Shown piece after piece: positions 1 through 10,592 of a DNA stretch of 64,000 bases. This DNA is from Longimicrobiales bacterium. GTDB lineage: Bacteria; Gemmatimonadota; Gemmatimonadetes; Longimicrobiales; Gaopeijiaceae. Under the pieces are notes generated by a model. That model was not told the origin of the DNA. It saw only the letters and a list, made by a program, of their open reading frames with translations, and made no database searches. How positions within the stretch are numbered: the stretch's first letter is position 1; the number at the start of each line of letters is the position of its first letter. Position numbers and translations under genes: made by a program. Where the stretch lies: contig OX639991.1 of the NCBI GenBank assembly GCA_951828585.1, positions 1,086,576 to 1,150,575 on the forward strand. The letters are read 5' to 3'.

Positions 1-570
1 CGTTGGCGTCCGGCGTCGCGCGCCTCCCTCTCGGTCGGCCCGTTCGTCAACTGGCGCCAGGAAGACCTGCAGTGGATGGGGCGCTTCGACTTGGATGGCG
101 CCAACTACATCTTCGCGCAGCTGGGACAGACCACCGCCGGCGTAACCACCCGTGTCGACTGGACCTTTTCGCCCAACCTCTCGCTCCAGGTCTACGCCGA
201 GCCCTTCGTGTCGGCGGGCGACTACGGGGACCTGAGGCGCATCACCGACCCTCGCGCCGACGCGTATGCCAACCGTTTCGCCGATATCGAGGCCACGACC
301 GGGAGCGATGGCACGGTCAGCGCCGATATCAACGGCGACGGCACTGCCGAGACCTTCCCCAACCCGGACTTCAACTTCAAGCAGTTCCGTTCGAACGCGG
401 TCCTGCGCTGGGAGTACCGCCCCGGCTCCGTGCTGTTCGCAGTCTGGTCCCAAGGAAGGGATCACTTCGCGCAGACCGGAGACTTCTCGCTGGGCGACGA
501 CCTCGGCACTCTGTTCGGGCAGCCCGGCGAGGACGTGTTCATGGTCAAGCTGAGCTACTGGATCGGCTAG
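1..570 (+). CDS. DUF5916-type secreted protein, C-terminal part (5' end outside window)
   Basis: The frame is open from the window edge to a TAG at 568-570, giving the last 189 residues of a longer protein. The segment alternates short beta strands such as LSLQVYAEPF, FNFKQFRSN and VLRWEYRPGSVLFAVWSQ, and ends in an aromatic strand (KLSYWIG), like an outer-membrane barrel end. From memory this pattern matches the C-terminal region of DUF5916 proteins. Those proteins usually carry an N-terminal carbohydrate-binding family 9-like module, are about 700-800 residues long and are exported. The N-terminal module and signal peptide would be upstream of the window. The exact role of the family is unknown; a surface glycan-related function is the usual guess. 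The family call is fairly secure and the function is open. Confidence 0.7.
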   Translation, partial: RWRPASRASLSVGPFVNWRQEDLQWMGRFDLDGANYIFAQLGQTTAGVTTRVDWTFSPNLSLQVYAEPFVSAGDYGDLRRITDPRADAYANRFADIEATTGSDGTVSADINGDGTAETFPNPDFNFKQFRSNAVLRWEYRPGSVLFAVWSQGRDHFAQTGDFSLGDDLGTLFGQPGEDVFMVKLSYWIG

Positions 571-847
571 GCAGGTCGCCGGGCGGACCCGCGCCGGGTC
601 GGCCATACCGCCATGTGCGGCAACGCTTTGGCTGAAACCCGAGACGCGGAGCCGGTGTATTGGAATGGCATGTCGCACCGCCGCCGCCCCCAGGAGCCTG
701 CAGCCGGCATCGTCGCCGTGATTGGACCGGCGACCCACCCAACTGCTAGCTGATTCGGGGTTCCACCACCAACGCCTTCAAGGAAACGCCATGACTCTCT
801 CTTGAGTATCCCATCTATGCACCGCTGTCCTCCTCTCCGCGACGGCG

Positions 848-2119
848 ATGACGCCGATCTGGGCCCAGGAGGTGATCGACCTCCCGGGCGAGGACCGAAC
901 ACTCGCTGCCGATTTCGAAGAGGTCTACCGGGTTGGGTCGATCACCGGCGAGGAGTGGGAACTCTTTACGAGCATCGCGGGGCTGGCCTTTGACGCCCGC
1001 GGCTTTCTGTACATCCTCGACCGCTCGGATTCCGATGTCCGGGTTGTAGTAGTGGGCGACGCCGGAGATCTGGCGACTGTCTTCGGACGCTCCGGAGAAG
1101 GACCGACCGAATTCCTGAGGCTGGAACACTTCGCCGTCTGGCCCGATGGTCGGACCATCGTCATCGACCGCGGGCACGGAGCCTACAAGATCTTCGGGCC
1201 TGACGGGACTTTCGCGCGCTCGGTGAGGATCGCCGACCTGCCGAGTAGCGGCGGCGGTTTCGCCGCCACGGTACGCCCCACAAGGGAAGGGGATGGCCTC
1301 TTCCTGACGCGCCAGGGCTTCGCCAACGTGAGCCAGGGCCAGATGGATATCGATATGGGTGACCGCACGATCTACCAGGTGTCCCTGGACGGGGACAGCG
1401 CCGTCGGCACGCCCTTCGCCGAGGGATGGTCGCCCAACGCGAGAAAGCAGAGCACAGCCCAGGTTGACGATCCCACGAGGGTCTTCGATGCGGTGGGCGG
1501 CGCGCTTTCGTTTTTCGAACCTCCCCTTGTTTTCGATGTACTTCCCGGCGGCGGAATCGCGTATTCGGACTCCTCGGGCTACGCGATCAGGATCCAAAGA
1601 TCGCCAGGCTCTCCGACTGTGGTCCTGCGCCGGCCGGTGCGGTCGGAACCCGTTACCGACCGAATCCGCAGCCGTGTGAGGCAAGCGGCCATGAAATCCT
1701 TCGAAGCACAGCTCGACTCGTCGGTCACGGCGGAACTCGGCCCCGATGCACCACCAGAGGCACGGGCCATGTTCGAGTCCATGCTGGACGGCATGATGGG
1801 TTTCGTGGAGGGCGCGCGCTTCATGCCCGAAGTGCCGATCGTGCGGGATGTGCGAACCACATGGGAAGGGATGATATGGGTGCTCCGGCGAGGACCCGAC
1901 GCCGCGGGGGAAGCCCTGGCTCTGTCGGGCACGGGGGAAAGCGAGCCGGGCCCGATCGATGTCCTCAACCCGGAGGGTCAATACATCGGCACATTCTCGC
2001 CGGAGCAAACGACGCTCCCGGGAGCTTTCGGGCCGGGCGGCCTCGTCGCCTTCCTCGAGACGGACGAATACGACGTGGCCACGATCGTCGTGAAGAGACT
2101 CACGGAGGCCGTTCGCTGA
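848..2119 (+). CDS. Six-bladed beta-propeller (NHL-like) protein, probably secreted; start unresolved
   Basis: A 423-residue product from the first in-frame ATG. It has propeller-like repeats: a blade near residues 40-60 (GLAFDARGFLYILDRSD), another around LEHFAVWPDGRTIVIDRGHG, and a last one near IDVLNPEGQYIGTF. This is the 6-bladed beta-propeller family common in Gemmatimonadota and Bacteroidota, usually exported or lipid-anchored and of unknown ligand. The chosen ATG lies inside what looks like a signal peptide: the codons just upstream read TAVLLSATA and lead into TPIWAQE, a good signal-peptidase I site. No in-frame ATG, GTG or TTG is available between the TGA at 803-805 and the ATG at 848, while an ATG at 791 is in frame but hits that TGA after four codons. 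Either the gene carries a nonsense or frame lesion in its leader, or it uses an unusual start. Confidence 0.6.
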   Translation: MTPIWAQEVIDLPGEDRTLAADFEEVYRVGSITGEEWELFTSIAGLAFDARGFLYILDRSDSDVRVVVVGDAGDLATVFGRSGEGPTEFLRLEHFAVWPDGRTIVIDRGHGAYKIFGPDGTFARSVRIADLPSSGGGFAATVRPTREGDGLFLTRQGFANVSQGQMDIDMGDRTIYQVSLDGDSAVGTPFAEGWSPNARKQSTAQVDDPTRVFDAVGGALSFFEPPLVFDVLPGGGIAYSDSSGYAIRIQRSPGSPTVVLRRPVRSEPVTDRIRSRVRQAAMKSFEAQLDSSVTAELGPDAPPEARAMFESMLDGMMGFVEGARFMPEVPIVRDVRTTWEGMIWVLRRGPDAAGEALALSGTGESEPGPIDVLNPEGQYIGTFSPEQTTLPGAFGPGGLVAFLETDEYDVATIVVKRLTEAVR

Positions 2120-2204
2120 AGGGACTCCGCAGGCGGAGTTGCATGTGATTGGGGGCTCCGTACCTGCCGAATGACCAGGGCCTATACTGAAAAGTACACT
2201 ACAG

Positions 2205-2233
2205 TTGACAATTTGTAATCTGCACATTACATC
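2205..2233 (+). promoter_or_regulatory. Promoter with embedded inverted repeat upstream of the S9 peptidase
   Basis: A consensus -35 TTGACA (2205-2210) is followed 17 bases later by TACATC (2228-2233). Between and overlapping them lies the inverted repeat TTGTAA, eight bases, TTACAT (2213-2232). The same architecture and spacing occurs at 21649-21677 upstream of the CBM9-like gene, which supports a shared regulator. The binding protein is unknown. Confidence 0.5.
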
Positions 2234-2289
2234 ACGCATCAAAATCAACCCCACAAATCGCAGCCCCGATCCACGCAGGAGTCCGAGCC

Positions 2290-4620
<2,331 letters not shown>

Positions 4621-4948
4621 CGGGTTGGGGGATGGTGGCCTGAGGGTTATCCCCGGCCTTTGTCGGCCACCCCCGGCCATCCCGGCCTCCGCGTCCCGAA
4701 TCGCCGGTTCACAGGCCCGTTCGAGCATCAGTGTCCCAAATCGCCGGTTCTCAGGCCGATCTGACTATGTACAGTTTGAATTCTCCGCTCTTGCAACGGC
4801 CGGGATCGCTTCCGGGATGCCCCCCAGGCCCCCCCGCAGGCCCAGGACCGCGTCTGCCGGCCTCGTGACCCATTCGTGCCATCCCCACCCCCCGTTTGCT
4901 TCTCCTGAGCCATCCTGAGAGGTCGAAATCACCGCGCATATATTGTAG
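4621..4948 (+). other. Gene-poor stretch with a two-copy direct repeat
   Basis: No convincing gene was found here. The only structure seen is the 25-base direct repeat listed separately. The 3' half runs into the upstream side of the decayed HNH gene and may hold unrecognisable parts of it. Confidence 0.4.
4692..4756 (+). repeat. Two-copy direct repeat, 25 bases, period 40
   Basis: Two copies of a unit containing TCGCCGGTTC followed by CAGGCC sit at 4692-4716 and 4732-4756. They differ at a few positions, and the centre-to-centre distance is 40 bases. The function is unknown; this could be a replication scar or a paired binding site. Confidence 0.5.
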
Positions 4949-5440
4949 CCAGCGGAGACCTCACGGCGCATGGCGTGCGACGCCGCGCGGGTCGCGATGT
5001 GTCACCGTGACGGTGAGGTGGTGAGCGTGGGGCGGCGGACGCGCACCATCCCCCCGCACATCCGCCGCGCGCTCGAGGAACGTGACCGTGGCTGTCGCCA
5101 TCCGGGGTGCGCGAGCCGCTTCACCGAAGCCCACCACGTCAAGCACTGGGCCGATGGCGGCGAAACCAGTCTGGCCAACACGGTGCTGCTCTGCCGGCGC
5201 CACCACCGCCTGGTCCACGAGGGCAAGACCCGCATGGCCCTGGACCGGGATGGCAAGGCGGCGTTCTTCACGCGGACGGGTCAGGTGATAGGGAGCGCGC
5301 CGCCGTTGCCGGAACAGTCGCGGAAGCTGCCCCAACCTCCGGCCCCACCTCCCGACCGCCTGTCCAACGGCGCTCCCCGTTTCGCCGACTCCGCGGTCCC
5401 GCTTTCGCTGGAACTCGAGGCGCTGGAGGCGGTGGCCTGA
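4949..5440 (+). pseudogene. HNH endonuclease (DUF222-type), C-terminal remnant
   Basis: The open part (ATG at 4970) gives 156 residues with an HNH nuclease fold: CRHPGC, then AHHVKHW, LANTVLLCRRHH and VHEG, so the metal-binding histidines and the two cysteine pairs are present. In intact DUF222-HNH proteins this block follows about 250-300 residues and is preceded by a conserved ETSRRLACDA-like motif. Here that motif continues in frame upstream of the ATG (PAETSRRMACDA from 4949) but is cut by a TAG at 4946. The piece is therefore best read as the 3' end of a broken gene. These proteins are multicopy in related genomes and are often linked with mobile DNA. Whether the fragment is still made is unknown. 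Confidence 0.65.
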
Positions 5441-5519
5441 GTTGGAGGGCCAGGCTGGCCGGCGGCTCGGGCCCACCGCGGCATCTTTCGACCGCGCCCC
5501 ACCCTACCCCGCCGCCGCC

Positions 5520-5686
5520 GCCGCGGCAAAACCCGGGACGCGAACATGTCACAATGGGACAAAGGCCGGGACGGGGCGCCGCCGCGGCAAAACCCGGGAC
5601 GCGGGCATGTCACAATGGGACAGGGGCCGGGACCCGACGCCGCCGCGGCAAGACCTGGGACGCGGGCATATGTCACAATGGGGCCG
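5520..5686 (+). repeat. Three tandem copies of a 61-bp unit with an operator-like core
   Basis: Units start at GCCGCGGCAA at 5520, 5581 and 5642, a 61-base period. Each holds CCCGGGACGCG (or a variant) followed by the near-palindrome TGTCACAATGGGACA, which matches its own reverse complement at 12 of 15 positions (5547-5561 and 5608-5622). The third copy has a two-base insertion before its core (core at 5671) and a decayed right arm. The array lies between the HNH remnant and the end of the M28 peptidase gene. There is no gene in 5441-5711. Confidence 0.75.
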
Positions 5687-5711
5687 TGCCATGAGGGGGC
5701 GTAAGACACCG

Positions 5712-8700
5712 CTACCGTCGTCGGACCGACCCCGTGTCCGGAAGTGTCGTTGTGTCGGGGCGGGGTGGCGTGGTGTCCGTCAGCATCGTGGTGTCCTCTA
5801 TCGCCACGTCCGCGGAATCGCCTGTCGCCACCGCATCCTCCCCGGCCGCGCCCGGTTCAGTCACTGCGTCCCCGGCCTCGTCAGCTTCCCCTCCCCCGGC
5901 ACCCTCCGCCGCCATCACGAACGTCACCGCACCGGTCGCGACATCCACGCTCACGGTCGTGCGGATCATCGCCCGGTCGGAGAGCGTGCGGATGTTCGGC
6001 GCCAATTCGGCGGGGCGCGCGAAGACGGTGTTGCCGAGAAGCTCGCCGGGACGGAGGTGGTGCTCGACGATGGTGAAGTGCAGCACGGCCCCGGTCGAGG
6101 AACGCTCGAAATCCAGGAGCACGCCCCCTTCCGGCTCGCCCCAATGCTCCATGCGCCAGGAGCCCACACGGGCGGCAACGGCCTTCCCGTTCAGCGCGGC
6201 CAGACGCGAACCGCCGTCGCCGGGACGGAAGAGCATCATTTCCGCGCCGATCGCCGAAGTCACGGAAACGCGCAGCATGTCGGGCGCAACGGTGGAGTCG
6301 GTCACAACCGTGACGGTGGGGGGTGGGAGGTTGAGGGGTTGGGTGGCCGCGAGGGCATAGCGTACGCCCCGGGTGTTGAGGGCTCGTAGCGCTTCGGCAG
6401 GCCGCTGGGCCATCATGGTCCGTCTGAGCGCCGCTTCGTCGCCACGGGTGAAAGTCTGGACTTCGCGCGCGCGGCCGGGTGCGCCGGAAGCCGAGGCCGT
6501 GTCCGAGGCGTCGCCGACCGCCGCCCCTCGACCAGCGTCGAACGGACCCACCGCTGCAGCTGCCCACGCGACGCCCGGGTCGGAATCGTCCCGGGTGGGG
6601 TCGGTCCCCCAGTAAGCGGACCCAGTCTCCCGGTCCTGTAGGTAGACGAGCGTCGATGGTGCCGGCCGATCGACCGACGGCCTGGCAGTCGACATCCCCA
6701 CCGCGAGGAAGATCCCCGCGAGGACCAGTCCCGCCACCGGCGCCCACCACCCGTTCGGCTCGCGCACCGCGTCGAGGAGGGGCACGACCTGGAGGAAGAC
6801 CAGGCCGACGAGCACCGCCACCGCCCACCCCAGCCCCAACCCCTTCGCCATCCACACGCCCTCGGTGAGGGGCGTCAGCACGGCCACCACCGGCACGGCC
6901 GCGAGCACGACCACGATCCAACGCAACAGTCCCGACCGCGCGCCCGGCGCGACCTTCGTGAACGCCAGCGCACCGACGCAACCTGCCAGCGCAGGCCACT
7001 GGAAGTTGACCGCCGCCATCGGGAACATCACCGTGGCCACCGCGGCCAGCACCACCGGCACGAACAAGGCGCCCACCGCCAGCTCACCCGTCGAGAACCA
7101 CTTTCTGAGCACCCAAAGGGAGAGCGTCGCGAGCACGAACGCGACGGCCACGATCGAAAGCACATACCAGCCCTCGCTGTGGAACGCTCCCGCGTGCAGC
7201 GCCCCCAACTCCGGATGCGCGCCCCGCCGCCACGCAAAGAGGAAGTACCCGGCCGCCCCCGCCCCGCCCAGCTGCAGCACAGACGCCACGAACCCGGCCG
7301 CAAATCCCGATATCCGCGCCCCACCCAACCTCACCGCCACGAGCGCCACCACCCACAACAAAAAAGCCGCGACCCCAAGCACCCAGATCCACAGCTTGCC
7401 GTACGTCACCAGTCCCACCATCGGCAGCGAAAGGTAGCTCTGGTCCGGTCCATTCACCGCGCTCAGATCGGCGTTCCCGAACTCCCGCAGCATGGCGAGC
7501 ACCTGCACCCCGTGGTGCTGCAGCGTCCCCTCGTCGAGGTTGTCCGGCGAGTCGTAGACCTGGTGGTACACGTTGGCGCGCGCCACCCCGGCGAAGTTCA
7601 AGCCCTGCTTTCCGGCCTCCTTGAGGGGCGTGAAGTCGGTGTCGTTGGGCATGTGCTGGTAGATCTCGAACCCGACCGAGTTCGCGGCGGGACGGGGATT
7701 GGCACGGCGCAGCGCGTCGATCACCCAGCCATTTTCGGCACCCGTCTCGAACATCATCGACGGGCCGCCTCCTCCACGCATTTCGATGGACACCACCAGC
7801 GCCACGTCGGCCATCCAGGGGTGGTGGTCAACGAACGCCTGGGCACCCAGCAGCCCCAGTTCCTCCGCGTCGGTGATGAGGACGATCAGGTCGTTGCGCA
7901 GCGGGGGGCCGGTGCCCAGGGCGCGCAACGCCTCCAGAATGGCGACCACCCCCGACCCGTCGTCGGCCGCTCCCAGCGCAATTTCGCGGCTGTCGTAGTG
8001 GGCGGTGACCAGGACTGCGCGGCCTCCAGGCTGCGAGCCGGGGATCCGTGCCAGGATGTTCCGAACGGTGGCAGCCCGGGTGATGGAATCGCCCGAGGGG
8101 GTCGATGTGGCCGTCTGCACGATGGGTTCGTGTCCCAGAGCGCGAAGCTGGGCCAGGAGGTACTCGCGAACATCGGCGTGGGCCGGGGAGCCGGGGGGGT
8201 GGGCCTCCGACGCGATGCGGACAAGGTGGGACATGGCCCGCCCCGACGAGAAGACCGAGTCGGGGGCATTTGCCGCCACCGGCGAGGGAATGGTCCGAAA
8301 CGAACTCGAGAACCACGCCACGATGAGCAGCAACGCCAGGGTGACGGGACCTCGTGCGCCGTTCCAGGGGGGTGGCGTCGACTCAGGCGAGGGCCCCGCC
8401 GCCGACTTCGGAGCGGGTTCCGCTTTCCCACCGGGGTCGGGCTTCCCGCCGGGCTGCGCCTTCGCACCGGGCAGGGGCCCACCGGGTCGGGGACCGCTCG
8501 GGGTCTTCCCTACGTCACCCAACCGCGCCCCTGATGGCGGCGCCGAGCCGGCTGCTCCAGCGGCCGCCGTTGCCGCCGCGCCCTCAGCCCCCGCACCTTC
8601 TGCCTTTTTCCGCTTACGCCCGCCAAATCGCAGTCCCCGTCCCCGCCCCTTCTTCTTCTCACGCGGCGGCTTGGCCTTGCCCGCCCCCACCTTATCCCCC

Positions 8701-8849
8701 TCCGGTACCGGCACCGGGTCACGCCCCTCCTCCTTGGCCCGCGCCTCCTCCAGCTCCTTCTCGATCTCCCGCTCCAGTTCCTCGATCTCGTCTTCGCTGA
8801 TCCCCAGCTCCGCAAAGGATGGGATCTTCGGCAGCTTGTCATCGCTCAT
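5712..8849 (-). CDS. Membrane-anchored M28 zinc aminopeptidase with charged N-terminal cytoplasmic region
   Basis: A 1045-residue product from ATG 8849, chosen because AGAGGGAAGG precedes it; an upstream in-frame start lacks such a site. Residues 1-45 form an acidic/basic coiled coil (EDEIEELEREIEKELEEA), followed by about 115 residues of Lys/Arg- then Pro/Gly-rich linker. Next come a membrane helix (VTLALLLIVAWF), an M28 domain and about eight further membrane helices, ending in a Thr/Pro/Asp-rich tail. Zinc-site residues are visible in order: His in LVTAHYDS, Asp in GAADDGSG, the Glu pair in TDAEELGLLG, Glu in VSIEMRG, and His in NVYHQVYDSPDNL. This resembles the ER/Fxna-type M28 membrane peptidases. 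The peptidase domain should face the periplasm. The cytoplasmic coiled coil is unusual and may mediate oligomerisation. Confidence 0.85.
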   Translation of the reverse strand: MSDDKLPKIPSFAELGISEDEIEELEREIEKELEEARAKEEGRDPVPVPEGDKVGAGKAKPPREKKKGRGRGLRFGGRKRKKAEGAGAEGAAATAAAGAAGSAPPSGARLGDVGKTPSGPRPGGPLPGAKAQPGGKPDPGGKAEPAPKSAAGPSPESTPPPWNGARGPVTLALLLIVAWFSSSFRTIPSPVAANAPDSVFSSGRAMSHLVRIASEAHPPGSPAHADVREYLLAQLRALGHEPIVQTATSTPSGDSITRAATVRNILARIPGSQPGGRAVLVTAHYDSREIALGAADDGSGVVAILEALRALGTGPPLRNDLIVLITDAEELGLLGAQAFVDHHPWMADVALVVSIEMRGGGGPSMMFETGAENGWVIDALRRANPRPAANSVGFEIYQHMPNDTDFTPLKEAGKQGLNFAGVARANVYHQVYDSPDNLDEGTLQHHGVQVLAMLREFGNADLSAVNGPDQSYLSLPMVGLVTYGKLWIWVLGVAAFLLWVVALVAVRLGGARISGFAAGFVASVLQLGGAGAAGYFLFAWRRGAHPELGALHAGAFHSEGWYVLSIVAVAFVLATLSLWVLRKWFSTGELAVGALFVPVVLAAVATVMFPMAAVNFQWPALAGCVGALAFTKVAPGARSGLLRWIVVVLAAVPVVAVLTPLTEGVWMAKGLGLGWAVAVLVGLVFLQVVPLLDAVREPNGWWAPVAGLVLAGIFLAVGMSTARPSVDRPAPSTLVYLQDRETGSAYWGTDPTRDDSDPGVAWAAAAVGPFDAGRGAAVGDASDTASASGAPGRAREVQTFTRGDEAALRRTMMAQRPAEALRALNTRGVRYALAATQPLNLPPPTVTVVTDSTVAPDMLRVSVTSAIGAEMMLFRPGDGGSRLAALNGKAVAARVGSWRMEHWGEPEGGVLLDFERSSTGAVLHFTIVEHHLRPGELLGNTVFARPAELAPNIRTLSDRAMIRTTVSVDVATGAVTFVMAAEGAGGGEADEAGDAVTEPGAAGEDAVATGDSADVAIEDTTMLTDTTPPRPDTTTLPDTGSVRRR

Positions 8850-8931
8850 TGTCAGCCTTCCCTCTGGCACCCTGTATCGGGAGTCCCCTCCAAGTCGGAC
8901 CCGGGACGGGCCCAAAGGGTTTCACGGATTG

Positions 8932-10347
8932 CTAAAGCGGCCCATCCCCCCAAGGCCCCCACATCGCATACGTCGCGCTGGCCCGCGAGCCGCCCACCTC
9001 GCGCGAGCCCTGGGTGTTGAAGAATAGCACGCGGCCGTCCGGGCTGAAGCAGGACCCCGCGAATTCACCCGGCTGGTACTCTCCCACGACCGGCGCCCGC
9101 ACCAGGTCGAGGATGCGTCCTTCGCGGTCCAGTCCCCGCACGTACTGGTCGTCGCTGCCGTCCTCGCACATCACCAGTCCACCCCTCGGGCTCAGCACGA
9201 TGTTGTCGGGGCTGTCCAGCACGTCATGCGAGGGCGATTCGAAGACCAGGGTGAGCTCGCCGGCGTCATCGGAGGTGGGGCGGTAGTGAAAGACCTGTCC
9301 CGCCTCGGCGTCCCCTCCATTCGTCGAAACGACGTAGATTCCGTCGTCCCCATAGAACGCACCCTCAAGACGGGCAAACCTCGCGCCGCCCTTCGACACC
9401 CCCTGGAAGAAGACGGCGAGCCAGTCCTCTTCCGCCTCCGGTGGATCGGGGTTGTCGATGTCGACCCAATGGGCCTGTAGTACCGTTCCTGGAGTCTGGC
9501 GCCGTGCTGTCAGATACCCAGGACTGCCGGTCACCGCCATCATCTGCAGCCTGCCGCCGCCGGCGAGCTCGCCCGGTCGGTTGGGGATGAAGCGATAGAA
9601 ACCCGCGCCTGGACGCCGTCCAGGGACGTACCAGGCATCCTCGGTCTCGTAGACGATTCCGGTGCCCGGGTCAACCGCCACCGCCTCATGGATGAAACGT
9701 CCCATTTCGCGCAGCGGCACCGGGTCGACCGGCCCGGTCGCGCTCGCGGGCACCTCGAAGATGTAGCCGTGGGGTTTCTCGTGGCCCCTCTCCGGTCCCC
9801 AGGTGATCTCCTCGCAGGACAGCCAACTGCCCCAGGGGGTCGGCCCGCCCGCGCAGTTCACCACGGTCCCAGCCAAGGACACAAATTCGTCCACCAGTTC
9901 GACGCTCAGGTCATCGCCCGACCCCGAGATGCGGACCTCCAGCGATGTCGTGCCGCCGGTAGCGCGCGGGTCGTAGTAGGGCTCGCCGATGGGCTCCGCC
10001 GCCTCCGCTTCGTCGACCATCTCGTGGTTGCGGATCAGGCGGACGTTGCCGTTCGGCAGGGGGAAGGCGGCCATTCCGTCGAAGGCGTTGGGGACCGTGA
10101 GCCCATCCCGCACCGACGACGCCACGCCCCCGGAACTCAGCCGCACGCAACGGAAACTTTCGGGGATCTCGATTTCCGGGCAGTCGCGGCTGGTCACCAG
10201 GTTGCCGTATGGCCGGTAACCCGCGGACGGCTCCTCCGGCCCGCTCAGCCGATTCCAATTGACCAGCCCCGCCAGCGAGGGCGTGAAAACTGCGGTGCCG
10301 CCGGCCGAAGCCAGCCTTCTCACGAACACGCGGCGGTCCATCGACAT
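8932..10347 (-). CDS. PhoX-like DUF839 protein, Tat-exported
   Basis: A 471-residue protein with an N-terminal twin-arginine-like leader (DRRVFVRRLASAGG). The body matches DUF839/PhoX: TPWGSWLSCEEITWGPE near residues 165-180 carries the conserved Cys-Glu-Glu metal-binding stretch, followed by HEAVAVDPGTGIVYETEDA and, near the C-terminus, GEFAGSCFSPDGRVLFFN. PhoX is an extracytoplasmic alkaline phosphatase that uses calcium and iron; many DUF839 relatives are untested. The gene is 582 bases downstream of the M28 gene's start-proximal side on the same strand but has no clear operon partner. It is divergent from the epimerase gene, with 245 bases between that show no obvious operator. The fold assignment is good and the substrate is uncertain. 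Confidence 0.75.
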   Translation of the reverse strand: MSMDRRVFVRRLASAGGTAVFTPSLAGLVNWNRLSGPEEPSAGYRPYGNLVTSRDCPEIEIPESFRCVRLSSGGVASSVRDGLTVPNAFDGMAAFPLPNGNVRLIRNHEMVDEAEAAEPIGEPYYDPRATGGTTSLEVRISGSGDDLSVELVDEFVSLAGTVVNCAGGPTPWGSWLSCEEITWGPERGHEKPHGYIFEVPASATGPVDPVPLREMGRFIHEAVAVDPGTGIVYETEDAWYVPGRRPGAGFYRFIPNRPGELAGGGRLQMMAVTGSPGYLTARRQTPGTVLQAHWVDIDNPDPPEAEEDWLAVFFQGVSKGGARFARLEGAFYGDDGIYVVSTNGGDAEAGQVFHYRPTSDDAGELTLVFESPSHDVLDSPDNIVLSPRGGLVMCEDGSDDQYVRGLDREGRILDLVRAPVVGEYQPGEFAGSCFSPDGRVLFFNTQGSREVGGSRASATYAMWGPWGDGPL

Positions 10348-10592
10348 GGAGTGCTCTCCCGAATCGGATTCTGATCACATCCGGCCCTGCTCGGAGGCGT
10401 GCCCGACGGGACCGGCTGCCTCAAGCGTGCGGCCATCCAGCCGCTGAAAGCAACCCCGTCACCCCGATTGTTTCCTGAACGCGCGCATTTCCATACATTG
10501 GCGCATCACGGTGCGAAACCGGTCAAGTATCGCTGACCACAGTGCTTCCGGGAATCGCCACGCCGGCCGACAAGACACAGGAGCGGGCCAGG

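Noticed and set aside
815-2254. Long minus-strand open frame (479 codons) opposite the propeller gene
   Set aside because: It mirrors the codon pattern of the plus-strand gene, has no recognisable domain and is typical of high-GC antisense shadow.
5520-5686. CRISPR array
   Set aside because: Only three copies, 61-base period with no unique spacers, and no cas genes in the window.
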